A stretch of 64,000 bases of DNA from Diphasiastrum complanatum (GCA_029204225.1 CM055104.1:50298006-50362005); one strand, 5' to 3'; counted from the first letter of the stretch, positions 21,819-33,479 are shown. Made by a program: numbers and translations. The notes: generated from the letters alone by a model not told the origin.

Positions 21819-22110
21819 TGTGAAAGATTTCAATTAGTTTTGCTATTTTGGTCATATTTGTATATTTGACAATTGAGACCAATTTTCATATTAGACTTAG
21901 AGTTTGACTTTTCAAAGTTATATTAGTCTAAAAGCATTTGGATAAACACTTTTGGAAAGTGTGGAAAACTATAAAACACGAGTTTTGGAGAGATTCAATT
22001 TCAGCAATACATACATTGAATCTAGTTTAAAAAATAGTAGGGTTTTCATTATGGAGGGAAACCAAAGTTTGAATTTAGGTTTGGACCTGCTATAAAAGGA
22101 TGTAACTCAT
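21819..22110 (+). repeat. Truncated 3' LTR, family S (copy 2)
   Basis: It begins TGTGAAAGATTTC after the PPT. It matches copy 1 up to the TATA region (GCTATAAAAGGATGTAAC near 22090) and then departs where copies 1 and 3 have their CT run. Confidence 0.75.
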
Positions 22111-22952
22111 GGGAAAACATTTCTTAGTTCTTTAGACCTATTGAAATATAAAACTATATCTAGTATCACAGAGTGCTTAAAACAAACTTGTCTAAACTTT
22201 ATGCAAATCAACTGTACTTTTACTAGATACCCACGTTCAACTATAACACATTGTAGTTTCTTGTGATTAGTTAAACCATTTCAGTAAATGGCTAATGTTG
22301 TCATGAAATTAGGGTTTTTCTAGTCTTTAAATGCATGAATTTGTGTGAGAGTTTAGACAACAATATAACGGATTAGCATGGCATGGCTTTGCCCTAATCG
22401 CATGTTGGTATCCTAGCAAGCCATAACAAGACCTTGTTAAACTTATCTACCTCATCAGTTTATATTGCTTAATGAATTAATAGTATAGGTTTTTGACTTG
22501 CCTATCTTTGAAAAGCATGGATATGCTTAGGGAAAATGACACTGGCACATGACAACTTGGAATTATTTCAACAAGTCATGAGGGTTATCATGGCATGGAT
22601 TATCCCTAACACTTAGCTATGTGTCTCTGTCTAAAATCTATTGCAAAGCTTTTTTAATTATGGCAAATCTAGTATACATATTTATATTATGCTTAAACTG
22701 ATATACACCCATACCCTGTGAATTTAGTACTATATATACTTTTTGGCTTTGTTTTACCTTGTCAAGACAATAGTGGGTGAAACCGCGTGCTCAAGAATCT
22801 AACTTCACTCTATAAAAGCTATGAGCTTATTATTGACAATCAGTATGAAGAAAGAATCGATGCACGAAAGCATCTACAATGTCTGTCTCATTAACTACTT
22901 CATTAATTGATTACACTGATCAACTATATACAATTTACATTTGTGCAGATGA
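22111..22952. other. No recognisable feature
   Basis: A/T-rich sequence without a coding signal, between the broken LTR and a Ty3 RT fragment. Confidence 0.4.
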
Positions 22953-23241
22953 TTGTACAAAGAAGATGATGTGGAGGTTCACATCATTTCGTTGGTTGAT
23001 GGAGTGAAATCCGCTATTAGTAGGCCTTATCAGTCTAATCTGCACTACGCCCAACTAACTAAAGAAGAGTTAAAGAAGCTTCTCGATGTAGGATTCATCT
23101 ATGAGATGGAGCACACAGACAAGGTGTCACCAATCGTGATGGTGCCTAAGAAAAATGGAAAACTTCGAATCTGTGTGGACTACAAGAAGCTCAATGTCGT
23201 TACCAACAAAGACCATTTCTACTTACCCTTTATGAAAAATG
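22953..23241 (+). pseudogene. Ty3 reverse transcriptase N-terminal fragment
   Basis: About 95 codons encode the RT finger region: KLLDVGFIYEMEHT, SPIVMVPKKNGKLRICVDYK, then DHFYLPF. It is very like the equivalent part of the Ty3 element at 32.7-32.9 kb, so it belongs to the same lineage. It is cut at 23242 by an S-family LTR before the catalytic YLDD motif is reached. Confidence 0.8.
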
Positions 23242-23540
23242 TGTGAGAAATTTCAGCTAGTTTAGTCAAGTTTAGTCATATTTTGGTTAATTGTCAATAC
23301 TAGGCCAATATGCATTTTAGACTTAGAGATAATCTTTATGAAAGTTATTTTAGTCAATGTTCATTTGAATTACCACTTTTGGAAAGTGTGGGAAAGTTGG
23401 AGCTTGAGTTTGGACACATTCAAATTTGCATGTTAGATGCATTGAATCTAGTTACATTGTTGATAGGGTATTGAGAAAAACCAAATACTCATTAATAAGA
23501 CATGGATATGCTATAAAAATGTAAATTTGTGGAGAAAGAC

Positions 23541-23614
<74 letters not shown>

Positions 23615-23953
23615 TCTCTCTCTCTCATTTCATGCTTATACATGAGTTTTCTTGGATTCATCTATCAATTGGTGCACTATCTTGATAATATATGGAAATC
23701 TTGTGTGTAGAATGCTCATATTTTGTTATTTCTAGATCCACACATGGGAAATACAATGGGGTACTGATATTGTATTGACAGAAACTTCATTTTATCATAT
23801 ATTTGATGTTTGATCAACTTCTAATTGAGTTTGCATCTCTTTCATTGAGTAGATATTGATTTTTCTACATTGGCAATGTTGTATGTTGTGTTGTCTTTCT
23901 AAGCAAAGATTAAGGGACACAATTTGGATCTTAATGATCTGAAATTCTTGACA
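23242..23953 (+). repeat. LTR, family S (copy 3), with PBS
   Basis: 712 bp from TGTGAGAAATTTCAG to TTCTTGACA, followed at 23954 by the PBS TGGTATCAGAGC. It therefore acts as a 5' LTR of a plus-strand element whose body is gone. TATA region TGCTATAAAAATG near 23510. Confidence 0.8.
23543..23626 (+). repeat. (TC)n microsatellite inside LTR copy 3
   Basis: About 84 bp of TC, one C interruption near 23611, placed downstream of the LTR TATA region. Copy 1 has only a few CT units at the same spot (12954-12965). Confidence 0.95.
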
Positions 23954-23965
23954 TGGTATCAGAGC
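23954..23965 (+). promoter_or_regulatory. PBS after LTR copy 3
   Basis: TGGTATCAGAGC, initiator-Met type. Confidence 0.85.
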
Positions 23966-25227
23966 TCTTGTGTTTTAGGTTATAAAAGGATCAACCACAT
24001 TTATTAAATATTTGGAGGAGATACCAATGCTAGAGCATGCTAGATTGATTTCTACTCAAAAATTGAGTTTTTTGCATATGTAGATTGGATCTTGTGTAGG
24101 TCAAAACTCAGTTTAGGTTTATGAACTTGAGTAATTCCGATATCACACGTGGCTTACTAAATTTGGGTGATTTTTGATGCATTAGGAAGGTCTCAATTAG
24201 AGGCTACAAGATTCTTTATCAAGTTTTTGGCAATTGCATTTAGAATTTGGAAGATTCAATTTAACCTTCGCTGGATTGACAGTGACTATATCTGGTATAA
24301 AAAAGGCTAGGGTAGAACTGGCGAAGGTTCTTTATGATAAACAATAAAGTTTTTGTAGCTTGGCAAAGATTAAAATAGACTTTTTGGATGATCTTGATAG
24401 ATCTAAACTTTGCTGAACTCAAAAATGATAGAATACTACATTTAGAATCCTTAGACAAGTTGTCGAAAGTTTTGGTGAAGGATAATGAATAATACTATTA
24501 TTTTTTTTAAAAAGAGTTTTTTGACAAAAATAGATCAATATAACAACTGATATTGACTTAACGTTCGCCCAACTCACTGATTATCAAAAATAGTATGTTG
24601 GACTGACTTTGACTATGGTGAAGGTTCTTCTCAGAGAACTGATATTTTTGTAAAAGGTGTTGAACTTTTCACAAAAGGTTACCAACAACTAGATGAACAG
24701 TCAATTTGGCCTTCTATTTCTGGTTTTATTCTTCGCCAACCTCACAGTAGATAGATCTAAATAACATCTATGTCTAGTAGAACGTGCGAAGGTTCTTTTT
24801 CTATTTTTTAGGATTTTTTGTGGTTTCATGATGGTTTTTGTTCTGTTTTTGCAAATCTCCTGGGAATTAAGCTTCGCCCTTCAAACTGAAGATTGTATGT
24901 ATGAAGGCAGTGCTGTTTACAACTCGGCGAAGGTTCTTTGTCAGGGAACAAAAATTTATCAAGACTGATGACGATTTTGCCTCCTTTTTCACCAAAATGG
25001 CAAAAATGAACAATTTTCTTTGTTTTTTTTTTTTTGATTTCTCAGATCCAAATGGATCAACAATCAAATTAGATTTCAAACAAGAAAATCCACTCAAATC
25101 AAGCAAGATCTCTCTCAATTTAATTCTAATTCTAAAATGCAATTTTAACTCTATTATGCCAAAACAAGATGCCTAAATGCAAGTTAACATCTATCCAAAC
25201 CTGTTGAAAACTAAAAAATTGGCGTTC
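23966..25227. other. Non-coding element interior
   Basis: No coding domain. The words GCGAAGGTTC/CGAAGGTTCTT recur (near 24270, 24320, 24625, 24785, 24925) and resemble repeated CGAAGGTTC words in the family D 5' region near 55310-55490. It probably belongs to the leader of a minus-oriented D-like element ending at 25250. Confidence 0.4.
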
Positions 25228-25247
25228 TCCCAAGCAACGGTGCCAAA
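25228..25247 (-). promoter_or_regulatory. Tat/Athila-type primer-binding site
   Basis: The minus strand reads TTGGCACCGTTGCTTGGGA a few bases past an LTR end (CCCACTACA). It closely resembles the TGGCGCCGTTGCCGGGGA type PBS of plant Athila/Tat Ty3 elements. It gives the LTR at 25250 a minus orientation. Confidence 0.6.
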
Positions 25248-25249
25248 AT

Positions 25250-25385
25250 TGTAGTGGGCATTTTCTATCCTACCCTCAACCCTAGATCCAAGCACACAAG
25301 CATCAAGGAGATGAAGCTATTTGTCATGTGGAGGTTTGTTCCCATGAGAGTGATAGTATATTTCATAATCCAACATGTGTATAAG
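25250..25385 (-). repeat. Family D LTR end (fragment)
   Basis: The plus strand starts TGTAGTGGGC and parallels 56057-56185 (TCCAAG, AGCATCAA, GAGACGAAG-like, CCCATGAGAG and GATAGTAT segments in order). It is the U5 end of a family D LTR; the rest is missing. Confidence 0.65.
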
Positions 25386-25569
25386 ATTTATGCATTAAAG
25401 GAGTTCTCAAACTTAGAAGGGCCGTTTGTTACGAGTTTTTTTTTTCCTCGCTGTTTATGTCCATGTGGCCCAATCGGTTCTTGACATAGTGGCTTCTATG
25501 TAACATAACTCGCCTGACCTGGAAAACACAATTCATGTTTGGGCAAATTTGAATTTCCGGTCTGGTAGA

Positions 25570-26090
25570 TTGGAAGCATACTATCAGCTGGCATGTATGC
25601 GAGAGATCACTTCCTACGAGAGTTGAACCCTTGCAGACAACCTGAATGCTCACAGAATCTTTGCATAGCAGTCAAATCACCTTCTGAACTCTCGCAGACT
25701 TCCCTGAGGTCTTATAATTTTGTGAAGAAGGTGCCTGTCAAAATTTGGGTGGAACTGAACAAGGGAAAGTGAATTTCACCTAATACGCACTCTAAATTCC
25801 GCTATTTAAGGGCTGAATTCGAGTCATTTGTCATCTTTGCTAGCGAAGCTCTACCGAAATTTCCACTGAAAATACCAAGTTCAAACGTGAACTCTTCAAG
25901 CTCTGCAATTTTTTATAATGAGAGGCAAGACGATGGCACATGGATTGCCCATGAATATCATAAGGCTTCTTGGGTACTGATGCATCCATTGGCGAGAGAA
26001 GCTTTTCACCAAAAGAAAAAGGCCAAGTATCTTACTAAAAAGGGCGGATTATTGATTTCAAAGTTTCTCCAGGAAAACAAACCATTTTAG
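25570..26090 (+). pseudogene. Family D 5' leader and start of its ORF (relic)
   Basis: From about 25570 the sequence parallels the minus-strand leaders of D3 (55330 down) and D4 (64000 down). Shared are a CAGTCAAATCACCTTCTGAA block, CGCACTCTA, a TATA-like box (TATTTAAG 25803-25810), GGCTGAATTCGAGTCATTTG and TAGCGAAGCTCT. An ATG at 25887 begins MNSSSS, matching MTSSSS in D3, then diverges over 68 codons (GTWIAHEYHKASWVL) that I do not recognise. It faces away from the LTR fragment at 25250. Confidence 0.55.
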
Positions 26091-26140
26091 AGGTGCTTAT
26101 TCAACATGTTTATATGATATCAAATGCATAGTCAAAGAAG

Positions 26141-27180
26141 ATGTTCTGTAAGTACTACAAGCGCACTAATCATGAAATCCAGGATTATAGGGTGCTCAAA
26201 GCGAAGAATGCCAGCAAGCAACCAGATCAACAGGCGAATGGAGTCACAACACCTTCGAACTCGACATGGATGAATGAGCATTTATGGTCAAAGACCAAAA
26301 GGCACTATCAGATAATTTTTGGTTTCTGGATTCTGGAGCTACTCAACATATGACCAGTCATCGTGAGCATTTTCACTCCCATACGCCTTATAGTACAAAG
26401 AAATACATTCATCTTCGCGATGATAGCACTCACACTATCGAAGGTGAAGGCACTATAAGATTGCAATTCTAGCATGATCAATTTAATCTACTATCAATGT
26501 TTTTTATGTACCGAAGCTCTCTACGAATCTGTTATCAATAAGTATAGTCACTGATTTAGTTCATAAGGTAGAGTTCGAGTCTGATCAATGTCGAATTATC
26601 AATAGGACAAATAAGGTCCTTGCACTCGGCAAGAGACATGGATACTTATATAGATTGGCACATTGGTATTCTGCTTTGAAAGCCTCTGTTCTTGTCAATA
26701 AAGCATTATTATGGCATCAAAGATTAGGACACTTGAATTATGCATATGTATCGAACATGTCCAGACAACCCCTAGCACTTGATCTCAATTATCCGACCAC
26801 CAAAGTCGACCTCCCTATCTGTATAGCTGCATCCTTGGGAAGCATACTAGGATTCCATTTAGATCAAGTCATAGGCATGCATCAAAAGATGTTATTGATG
26901 TTGTTCACTTAGATATATGTGTTCCAATGCAAACTCCATCATTTCTTGATGCTTATTACCTTTGTTGATGAATATTCAAGAAGAATAGCTATCTACTTCA
27001 GTAAGCAAAAATCGGAGGCTTCAAAGTATTTCGACAATTCAAAGAGCATGCAAAAAGTCAAACTGGTACAAGAATTAAAGCACTGAGGTCCTACAACAGA
27101 GGAGAATACATCTCTAATGAATTCAAAGAAACAAATCAGCTCAAACTAGATAGGAGAACAACAATAGTTCATCCTATGTC
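26141..27180 (+). pseudogene. Copia gag tail, protease and GAG-pre-integrase (fragment T)
   Basis: Frames at 26141, 26284 and 26655 encode a decayed CCHC knuckle (MFCKYYKRTNHE), the protease active site FLDSGATQHMTS and the GAG-pre-integrase motif LLWHQRLGHLNY. Integrase-like debris runs to about 27180. Many stops. A second, different protease/integrase copy (fragment U) follows in the same strand, so two elements are joined here. Confidence 0.7.
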
Positions 27181-27279
27181 GAGGAGCTAGAGTGCTCAAG
27201 GATGGGCGAAGAAAGATCGAATCATGAGAATTCAACTGCCTACATCTATGCAAACATGTGTAATATCAATGTCTGACAC

Positions 27280-28655
27280 ACAGGAGGTAATTCTTGATTC
27301 GAGAGCTACCTCGCACTGCGTTACATCAAGACAGATAATGTCTGATTTCTGACGTGCAGATTCATCAAGATTTATCGTTCTTGGATATGGATCAAAGCAT
27401 CAAGTGAATGGTATTGGTTCACTATGGCTCAACACAAACGGTAGAGAGACAAATCAAAGATGTTCTGTTCGTGCCTACGCTGCAATAGGACTTGCTATCA
27501 GTGGCAAGAATAGCTAATGCAGAGATGCATGTGACATTCTCAGACAAAGCATGCAATATTGTTGATGCAAGTACCAATACCTTCATCACTCAAGGAAGAA
27601 GAAAAAACAATCTGTATCACTTGAAGGTACGCCTACCTACAAATCAAGTACATCAGACTCATGATAATTCGCCAATTACTCTATGGCACAGGAGAGTATG
27701 CCATATGAATTCAATGACACTATATCAAACAAGCCATCATGGAGCAATCACAGGGGTGAGCATCTCGAATGAAACCAATTTGATGACTTGTGATGCATGT
27801 CTGAAGGGTAAGATGTCACGTACTCCTTTTGTCAAAGACTCCTACAAAACTACAAAGATTTTGGAGCTTGTACATTCTAACATCTGTGGACCTTTCAATG
27901 TGATATCAGTAGGAGGCTCAAAGTATTATATAACCTTTATTGATGATTACAGTAAGTTTTCCAGAGTCTACTTTATTTACAATAAATCAGAAGCATTTGA
28001 CAAATTCATAGAGTATGTGAATTGGACAGAAAGATGCATTGGTAATAAAGTGAAGCAGATCAGAACAGATTGAGGTGGAGAATACATCTCAAATCAGTTC
28101 ATTGACTTCTGCAATGATCATGGAATCATTCACAAAAGAACTACATCTTACACACCGCAACACAATGGTGTTGCAAAAAGAAAGAATGGGACTCTAATGA
28201 AAGCTGCTAGGTGCATGATGGCCTATTCAAAGGCTCCAAGAGTGTTGTGGGATGAAGCAGTAGCTACATTTACTTACATTCAGAATAGGACAGGAAAGTT
28301 TGGTGTTCCTCACATCACACCACATGAATTATGGTGGGGTAGAAAATCCAATCTAACTCACATCCGTATTTGTGGCTATGCAAGTCATGCACATGTTTCT
28401 GATAAGCTTCGAAAGAAGCTTGATGAGAAAGCAGAACATGGATATCTTGTAGGATATGACAATCATTCGTCATACTGCAGAGTCTATATGCTAGAGACAA
28501 ACACAATGAAGACAGTTAGAGATGTCAAATTTGATGAGAGCAGAACGATGGCCAACGATGATCCTGTCAGTTATGAAGTCCTTGGAAGACAATACTATGA
28601 TCTACTAATTGTGACAGAGGGAGCAGATCACGAACATTTAGGCGAAGATGTTTGA
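27280..28655 (+). pseudogene. Copia protease remnant and integrase (fragment U)
   Basis: A protease-like ILDSRATSH segment (near 27291) is followed by a long frame at 27492-28073 with ITLWHRRVCHMNSM (GAG-pre-integrase HxxxC pattern), CDACLKGKMSR, GGSKYYITFIDDYSKF and QIRTD. A TGA in place of one residue interrupts GGEYISNQF (28072). Then YTPQHNGVAKRKNGTL and the integrase C-terminus ELWWGRKSNL appear, to 28655. RT and RNase H are absent. The protease Gly is changed to Arg. Confidence 0.8.
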
Positions 28656-29842
28656 GTCGCACCTCATTCGAGTGACAAATCAAACAAAGAAAGATTCGCA
28701 AGCCAGCCTATTGCTACAATACAACGAAAAGTTTGCGAAAGAAAATTTTTCTTGATACAGCAGGAGAAAGTCAGATGATATGAAAGTCAAACGGCTCGAA
28801 GCGACACAAAAATCTTTGCGACAGTTTTCAACCTTCAAGTTCCAAAGGATCAGGAAGATCATGCAAGTATTATGAAGTACAAAACCCTGATCTGATATGA
28901 TGACATCAGCGGAAGAGCTTTAGGACATGCCTAACCCATCTCTCTTTTAATCCATGCTTATTTATAGATTGTTTAGTCTATCCAATCTGGTGTGCTACTC
29001 TGAATGTATAAGATACATATAGTAGCAGATAGAAAAACACAACACACAGAATACATAATAGAAGTCCGTTTGTGAGCAAGACAAGTTTTGTAAGCAGAAT
29101 CCACAAAGATCCAGGAAGTACGCTAGTAAACGAGACATTACTCGTGGGAGACCATCACTTCTCTCATGTCAATGCATTGTGTGGGTCTGTCATACAGCGC
29201 TCAAAAAGTAAGAGGATCATTAGATGATACGGTAGCTATTACGCACATATCACTCTTAATTTTGTCCGATCTTGAATAATTTATTGTCTGCTATCGCTTG
29301 TGTATCTCAGTCACTTGTTTTGTCTATTCCGCACACTGGTTTATTTTTTTGTTGAATGCTATATTAATCTAAAACGTAGGTCAACAATGTCTATCTACAT
29401 TCTGGAGGATTGTAGGAATGATATAGCCGGCACTGACCAACAATCATATCTGAAATCCATCCGTCCAATTTTGCTTCGTTTCGTTTGTTTCATTTCAGAG
29501 TCTGATTGATATTTGCAATTTGCGTTTCACATTTTTCGCATCAGCCCTCTCACCAATGGAACTAGGTCTCAAGATGTTGAAGGACCAGTGTCCTCGAACA
29601 ATCAAAGCGAAGGAGCAGATGCGTGAATATCCTTATCATTTGATAATAAATCTCCGATGTACACAATGATCTGTACTAGATCAAACACGTGACGATTGAC
29701 AAGACTGGTCAGAGTTGAAAGAGTCTTTTCTTAAATACTCACAAAAAGTCCATTTGTACACCTTAGTAATATAAAAATAAAAGACTATATTGAGTGCTTT
29801 AAGCATCTCAGAAGTCAAGTACAAGAACAACCAACTAATTAA
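28656..29842. other. No recognisable gene
   Basis: Non-coding sequence between Copia fragment U and the Ty3 gag. It may contain the 5' LTR of the Ty3 element, but I cannot define its ends. Confidence 0.4.
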
Positions 29843-31024
29843 ATGTTGATTATATGGTTTCAGCTCGTTGGTCTTCCCAGATGCATCCAGAAAGAGCTTA
29901 AATCTAGCGAAGAGTATTTTACTCTTAAATCTGCTATGTCCGATGCCATTCGTGAAGAAGATGAAGGTTCTGATGATGAGGACCAGAAAGAGAAAAAATC
30001 TCACAGTGTATTCCCTGATAACCATCCAAGTGAGCCCCAAGATTCCGACCAGGTCTGGAAATCTCAGTTTGAGTTTATGAATCAAAAACATCAACAACAA
30101 ATGGAGAAACTCAACAAAGAGTTTCAGCAAGCCTTGAAATCTTTCCAAAGTCAGTTGCTAGGGCAACTGCCATCCGGTAATACTATCCATCGGCAAGAAT
30201 ACACCTGGTGCCCACAATGTCATGGTCCACATACCGGTAATGAGTGTCCATTACAGCGTCCTTACGAACCACAACACTGTATACTGTGTGATACAACCAC
30301 CCATACCACATCCAGTTGTAGGTACAACCCACACAACATGCAATACTCTTGACCTCAGCAATATGCCCCACGCACACACCCACAAGCACCATATAACCCA
30401 GGTTATATGACACTAGTCCAACTCCAAGAATTACCTAGACAACAACTACTGTCACAACAACAACGCTTGGCACTTCCAGCTCCAAGAGGATCAACTCCAC
30501 CCAGCAGGCCAACCCAACAAAACTGCCTTCCAGTTCAGGCCCATGTAGTGCAGAATACCTCCTATGACACACCAGTCTATGACACTACTGAACTTGATCA
30601 AAATGGTTATGCTATTTTTCCTTCAGCACTTCAAAAGAGATGTTTTGTTTGTGAAGAAACCACTCACTTCCAGAGTGAATGTAGATTTCGATATGACTTT
30701 GTAGCTAAATGTGCTGATTGTATCAAGAAGCATTGCTATAAAGATTGCCCTAACCAAACCAAAAATATTGTTTCAGCACGTAGGGTATCAGAAGAGCCGT
30801 TGCATGCTGTCACACGCACGCAACATCGACGGGCATTAGATGAAAACAAGGACCCATCCCATCCACACCCTCCTGCTAATACTTCCATGATTCCACAATC
30901 TTACCCTGACCCTATAGAATCTCAAAGGCAATACCATGAGTTCCGAGATGAGTTTGATAGAGCTAAAGCTAGAATTTCTACTCCGCCATCCACCCAGTTA
31001 CCTATGCAGGGGCAACCACCATGA
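29843..31024 (+). pseudogene. Ty3 gag with four zinc knuckles, element G
   Basis: Two frames in the same register (29843-30352 and 30407-31024), separated by a TGA. An acidic, Gln-rich region (QKHQQQMEKLNKEFQQ) precedes paired CCHC-type motifs: CPQCHGPHTGNEC, CILCDTTTHTTSSC, CFVCEETTHFQSEC and CADCIKKHCYKDC. Spacings are C2C3H4C or C2C4H4C. Knuckles bind RNA in retroelement Gag proteins; four in one protein is more than the usual one or two. The N-terminal capsid region is not recognisable, so the start is uncertain. Protease follows at 31165. Confidence 0.7.
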
Positions 31025-31164
31025 GGAATAGAGGTTCTTTTTTATCTCTTACAAGCTCAAATCACCATGCCCTTCTACACGGCCATCAAGTTTTCCAAAC
31101 ACCTGCGGGATGCCATATTGCATCAAGACAACCGGAAAATGCTGAAGTGGTTTAGACTGTTGAC

Positions 31165-32058
31165 ATGAGCTTACTTCATATAGGTGTTGCTAAAGGCAAC
31201 AACATCACTTTACTAGTGCAATATAAATCTTCTCCATCCGTACAAGCCATTCTTGATAGTGGCTCTTGCATGAATATTATCGCCTTGTCCTTAGCAAAGG
31301 CATGGGGAATATCCACATTGGAAAAGCCTAAGTACAAATTACGTATGGCTGACCAAGGAATGACGACACCTGCCGGTCACATAAGCAATTTGCCCATCAA
31401 AATTGTTGGTTTGATTTTTACCATAGAGTGTGTCGTGCTATATTTTCCTGATGAATTGCACATCTATCAATTCCTTCTTGGGACACCTTGGTTAGAAATG
31501 GCCGGAGTGATTCAAGATTGGAAGAAAAACAAATTTGTTTTTGGCAACAGAGATATAAGAATCTCAGTTGATTCCACCGTAAAGATAAAGCCTACATCCG
31601 TTGAAGATGATTGGTCCTCAACCACCTATGATGACCCCGATAGTATCGATTTTACCATAAAGGATCATTACGTGCAGAGTTCCGATATCATCAATTGGGG
31701 ACATGCCTTAGCGACCATCGATTATGTCAAATCCAGTCTCTGTGCACAAGAAGTTTACCAAGATGACCCAATTGAAATCACTATACACTCCACCAATATC
31801 AACACTCCCATCTTGTCCTTGTACATGATAGATGCACTCCCTATTGAGTGGATGTCTGACGATGTCTTTGTTATGAACATATCCACCAATGAGGATGGAA
31901 TTCTTACTGGGGGAGAACATGAGTTATCTGACAACCATCTAACTCACTTGCTGGATCCCGACTGTTTAGGAAAGCATCGTATACCGAAAGAGATTAAGCT
32001 TCAATCACCATTGGCTTGTGTGCAACATCCACAACCAGTCCACACTCGTGTATACTGA
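31165..32058 (+). pseudogene. Ty3 aspartic protease, element G
   Basis: A 297-codon open frame holds the retroviral-type protease: AILDSGSCMNII (catalytic Asp in DSG), then FLLGTPWLEMAG (flap/ILG-like region). It would cleave Gag-Pol. A ~180-residue acidic extension follows without a recognised domain; RT starts past 32600 after further stops. The open frame is longer than the protease alone. Confidence 0.8.
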
Positions 32059-32599
32059 CCCAAACTCAAAGTCTATCAATGGCATGTACACAATGATGAA
32101 ATCTTGAACACCATTGACGAAGACTTAGTTCGTGAAAAAACACCAAAACATTCATGCATGCCTACTATTACCAATCCACAAATCTCTCACATGCTACTAA
32201 ACAAATCAAGGGTTGATGTACGATTGACTGATAAGCAATTCCAAATGCGTGAAAAGCTGAAATAGCCAATCAAACCTTTCATTCAAAGTCAGAGAAATCC
32301 TAGTCACGCTTCATCATCTACAAGTAAATCTATAGAGGATATTCCTAAGATCCCACACGAGCTAGTTGGTGATCCACTTTATGAGGTTCCCTAGCATTTT
32401 AAGGATTACACCACTGATGATGTCGTCATCAGTATGGTTAAGCCAAAACGGGAGCCTCAGCCATCATCTACTTCTTTTAAAGGACCTGCAAAGACCATAC
32501 CTCTTAATTTGAAGGATGCTGATGAAGACATTGACCGTATCGTACATGTAGGAGCCCACCTGAATCCAACCCAATTACGGGACTTGAAATAGTTATTGT

Positions 32600-33302
32600 G
32601 CAAATACTTTTTGAATGGAATTATAAAGAGATGAAAGGGGTTCCTTTTGAAGTTGTTGTCCATACAATCCCATTGCAAGATGGTGCCCTACCTATTTGCG
32701 CAAAACCTTATCGCACCAATCCAACATATTTTGAGAAGATACAAGAAGATATTTAGAAGCTTCTTGATGTTGGTTTCATTTATGAAATCGAGCATACAAG
32801 TTGGGTATCACCAATTGTGGTGGTGCCAAAGAAGAATGGTAAACTTTGTATCTGTGTGGATTTAAAGAAACTTAATGATCAAGCAGAGAAGGATCATTTT
32901 CCCTTACCTCTGACTACACAAATCCTCAAAGATATGGTAGAAGCTGAAGCTTTTAGCTTCCTCAATGGTTTTAGTGGCTATTTCTTAGCCAAATTGCTCC
33001 TAAAGATCATTTCAAAATGGCTTTTGTTATAGAGTTTGGTACCTTGCATATAAAACAATATGCCATTCGGTCTATGCAATGTCCCATCCACATTTCAAAG
33101 GGTGATGCAACGAGCTTTCAAGGATCTGTTGCACAAGAATCTAGAGATTTATCTTGATGATCTTGGTGTGCATTCCTCTCAAGATAAGCATCTCGATGCC
33201 CTTGAACAAGTTTTCATTTGCTGTCAAAGGTTCGGAATTTCATTAAATTACCCATGGTGTGGTCCTGGGCCATATTATTTCTCAAAATGGTATTGCCACT
33301 GA
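32600..33302 (+). pseudogene. Ty3 reverse transcriptase, element G
   Basis: Frames at 32647, 32817 and 33060 encode RT: KLLDVGFIYEIEHTS, SPIVVVPKKNGKLCICVDLK, DHFPLPL, then MPFGLCNVPSTFQRVMQ and the catalytic IYLDDLGVHS. The FGLCNAP-type and YLDD motifs identify Ty3/Metaviridae-type RT rather than Copia. Stops near 32755 and 33030 and a frameshift after 33270 inactivate it. Confidence 0.85.
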
Positions 33303-33479
33303 TCTTGAAAAGATCAGAGTCATTCTTGAAATGCCCCTACCCAGCACAATGAAAGAAATTTACATCTTTCTAGGCCACACAGTTTATTATTGAATTTTTA
33401 TAATACACTACGCTGATATAGCGCGATTAGTATATCAAATCGTTATCAATCCAAGGTGGACAGAAGATAGAATTAAAGC

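Noticed and set aside
23452-23661. Arg/Glu-rich open frame
   Set aside because: It is the (TC)n microsatellite of LTR copy 3 read on the minus strand.
29681-30148. 155-codon minus-strand frame
   Set aside because: It overlaps the Ty3 gag with its zinc knuckles on the plus strand, and its Phe/Leu-rich content reflects the antisense of Gln/Lys-rich gag.
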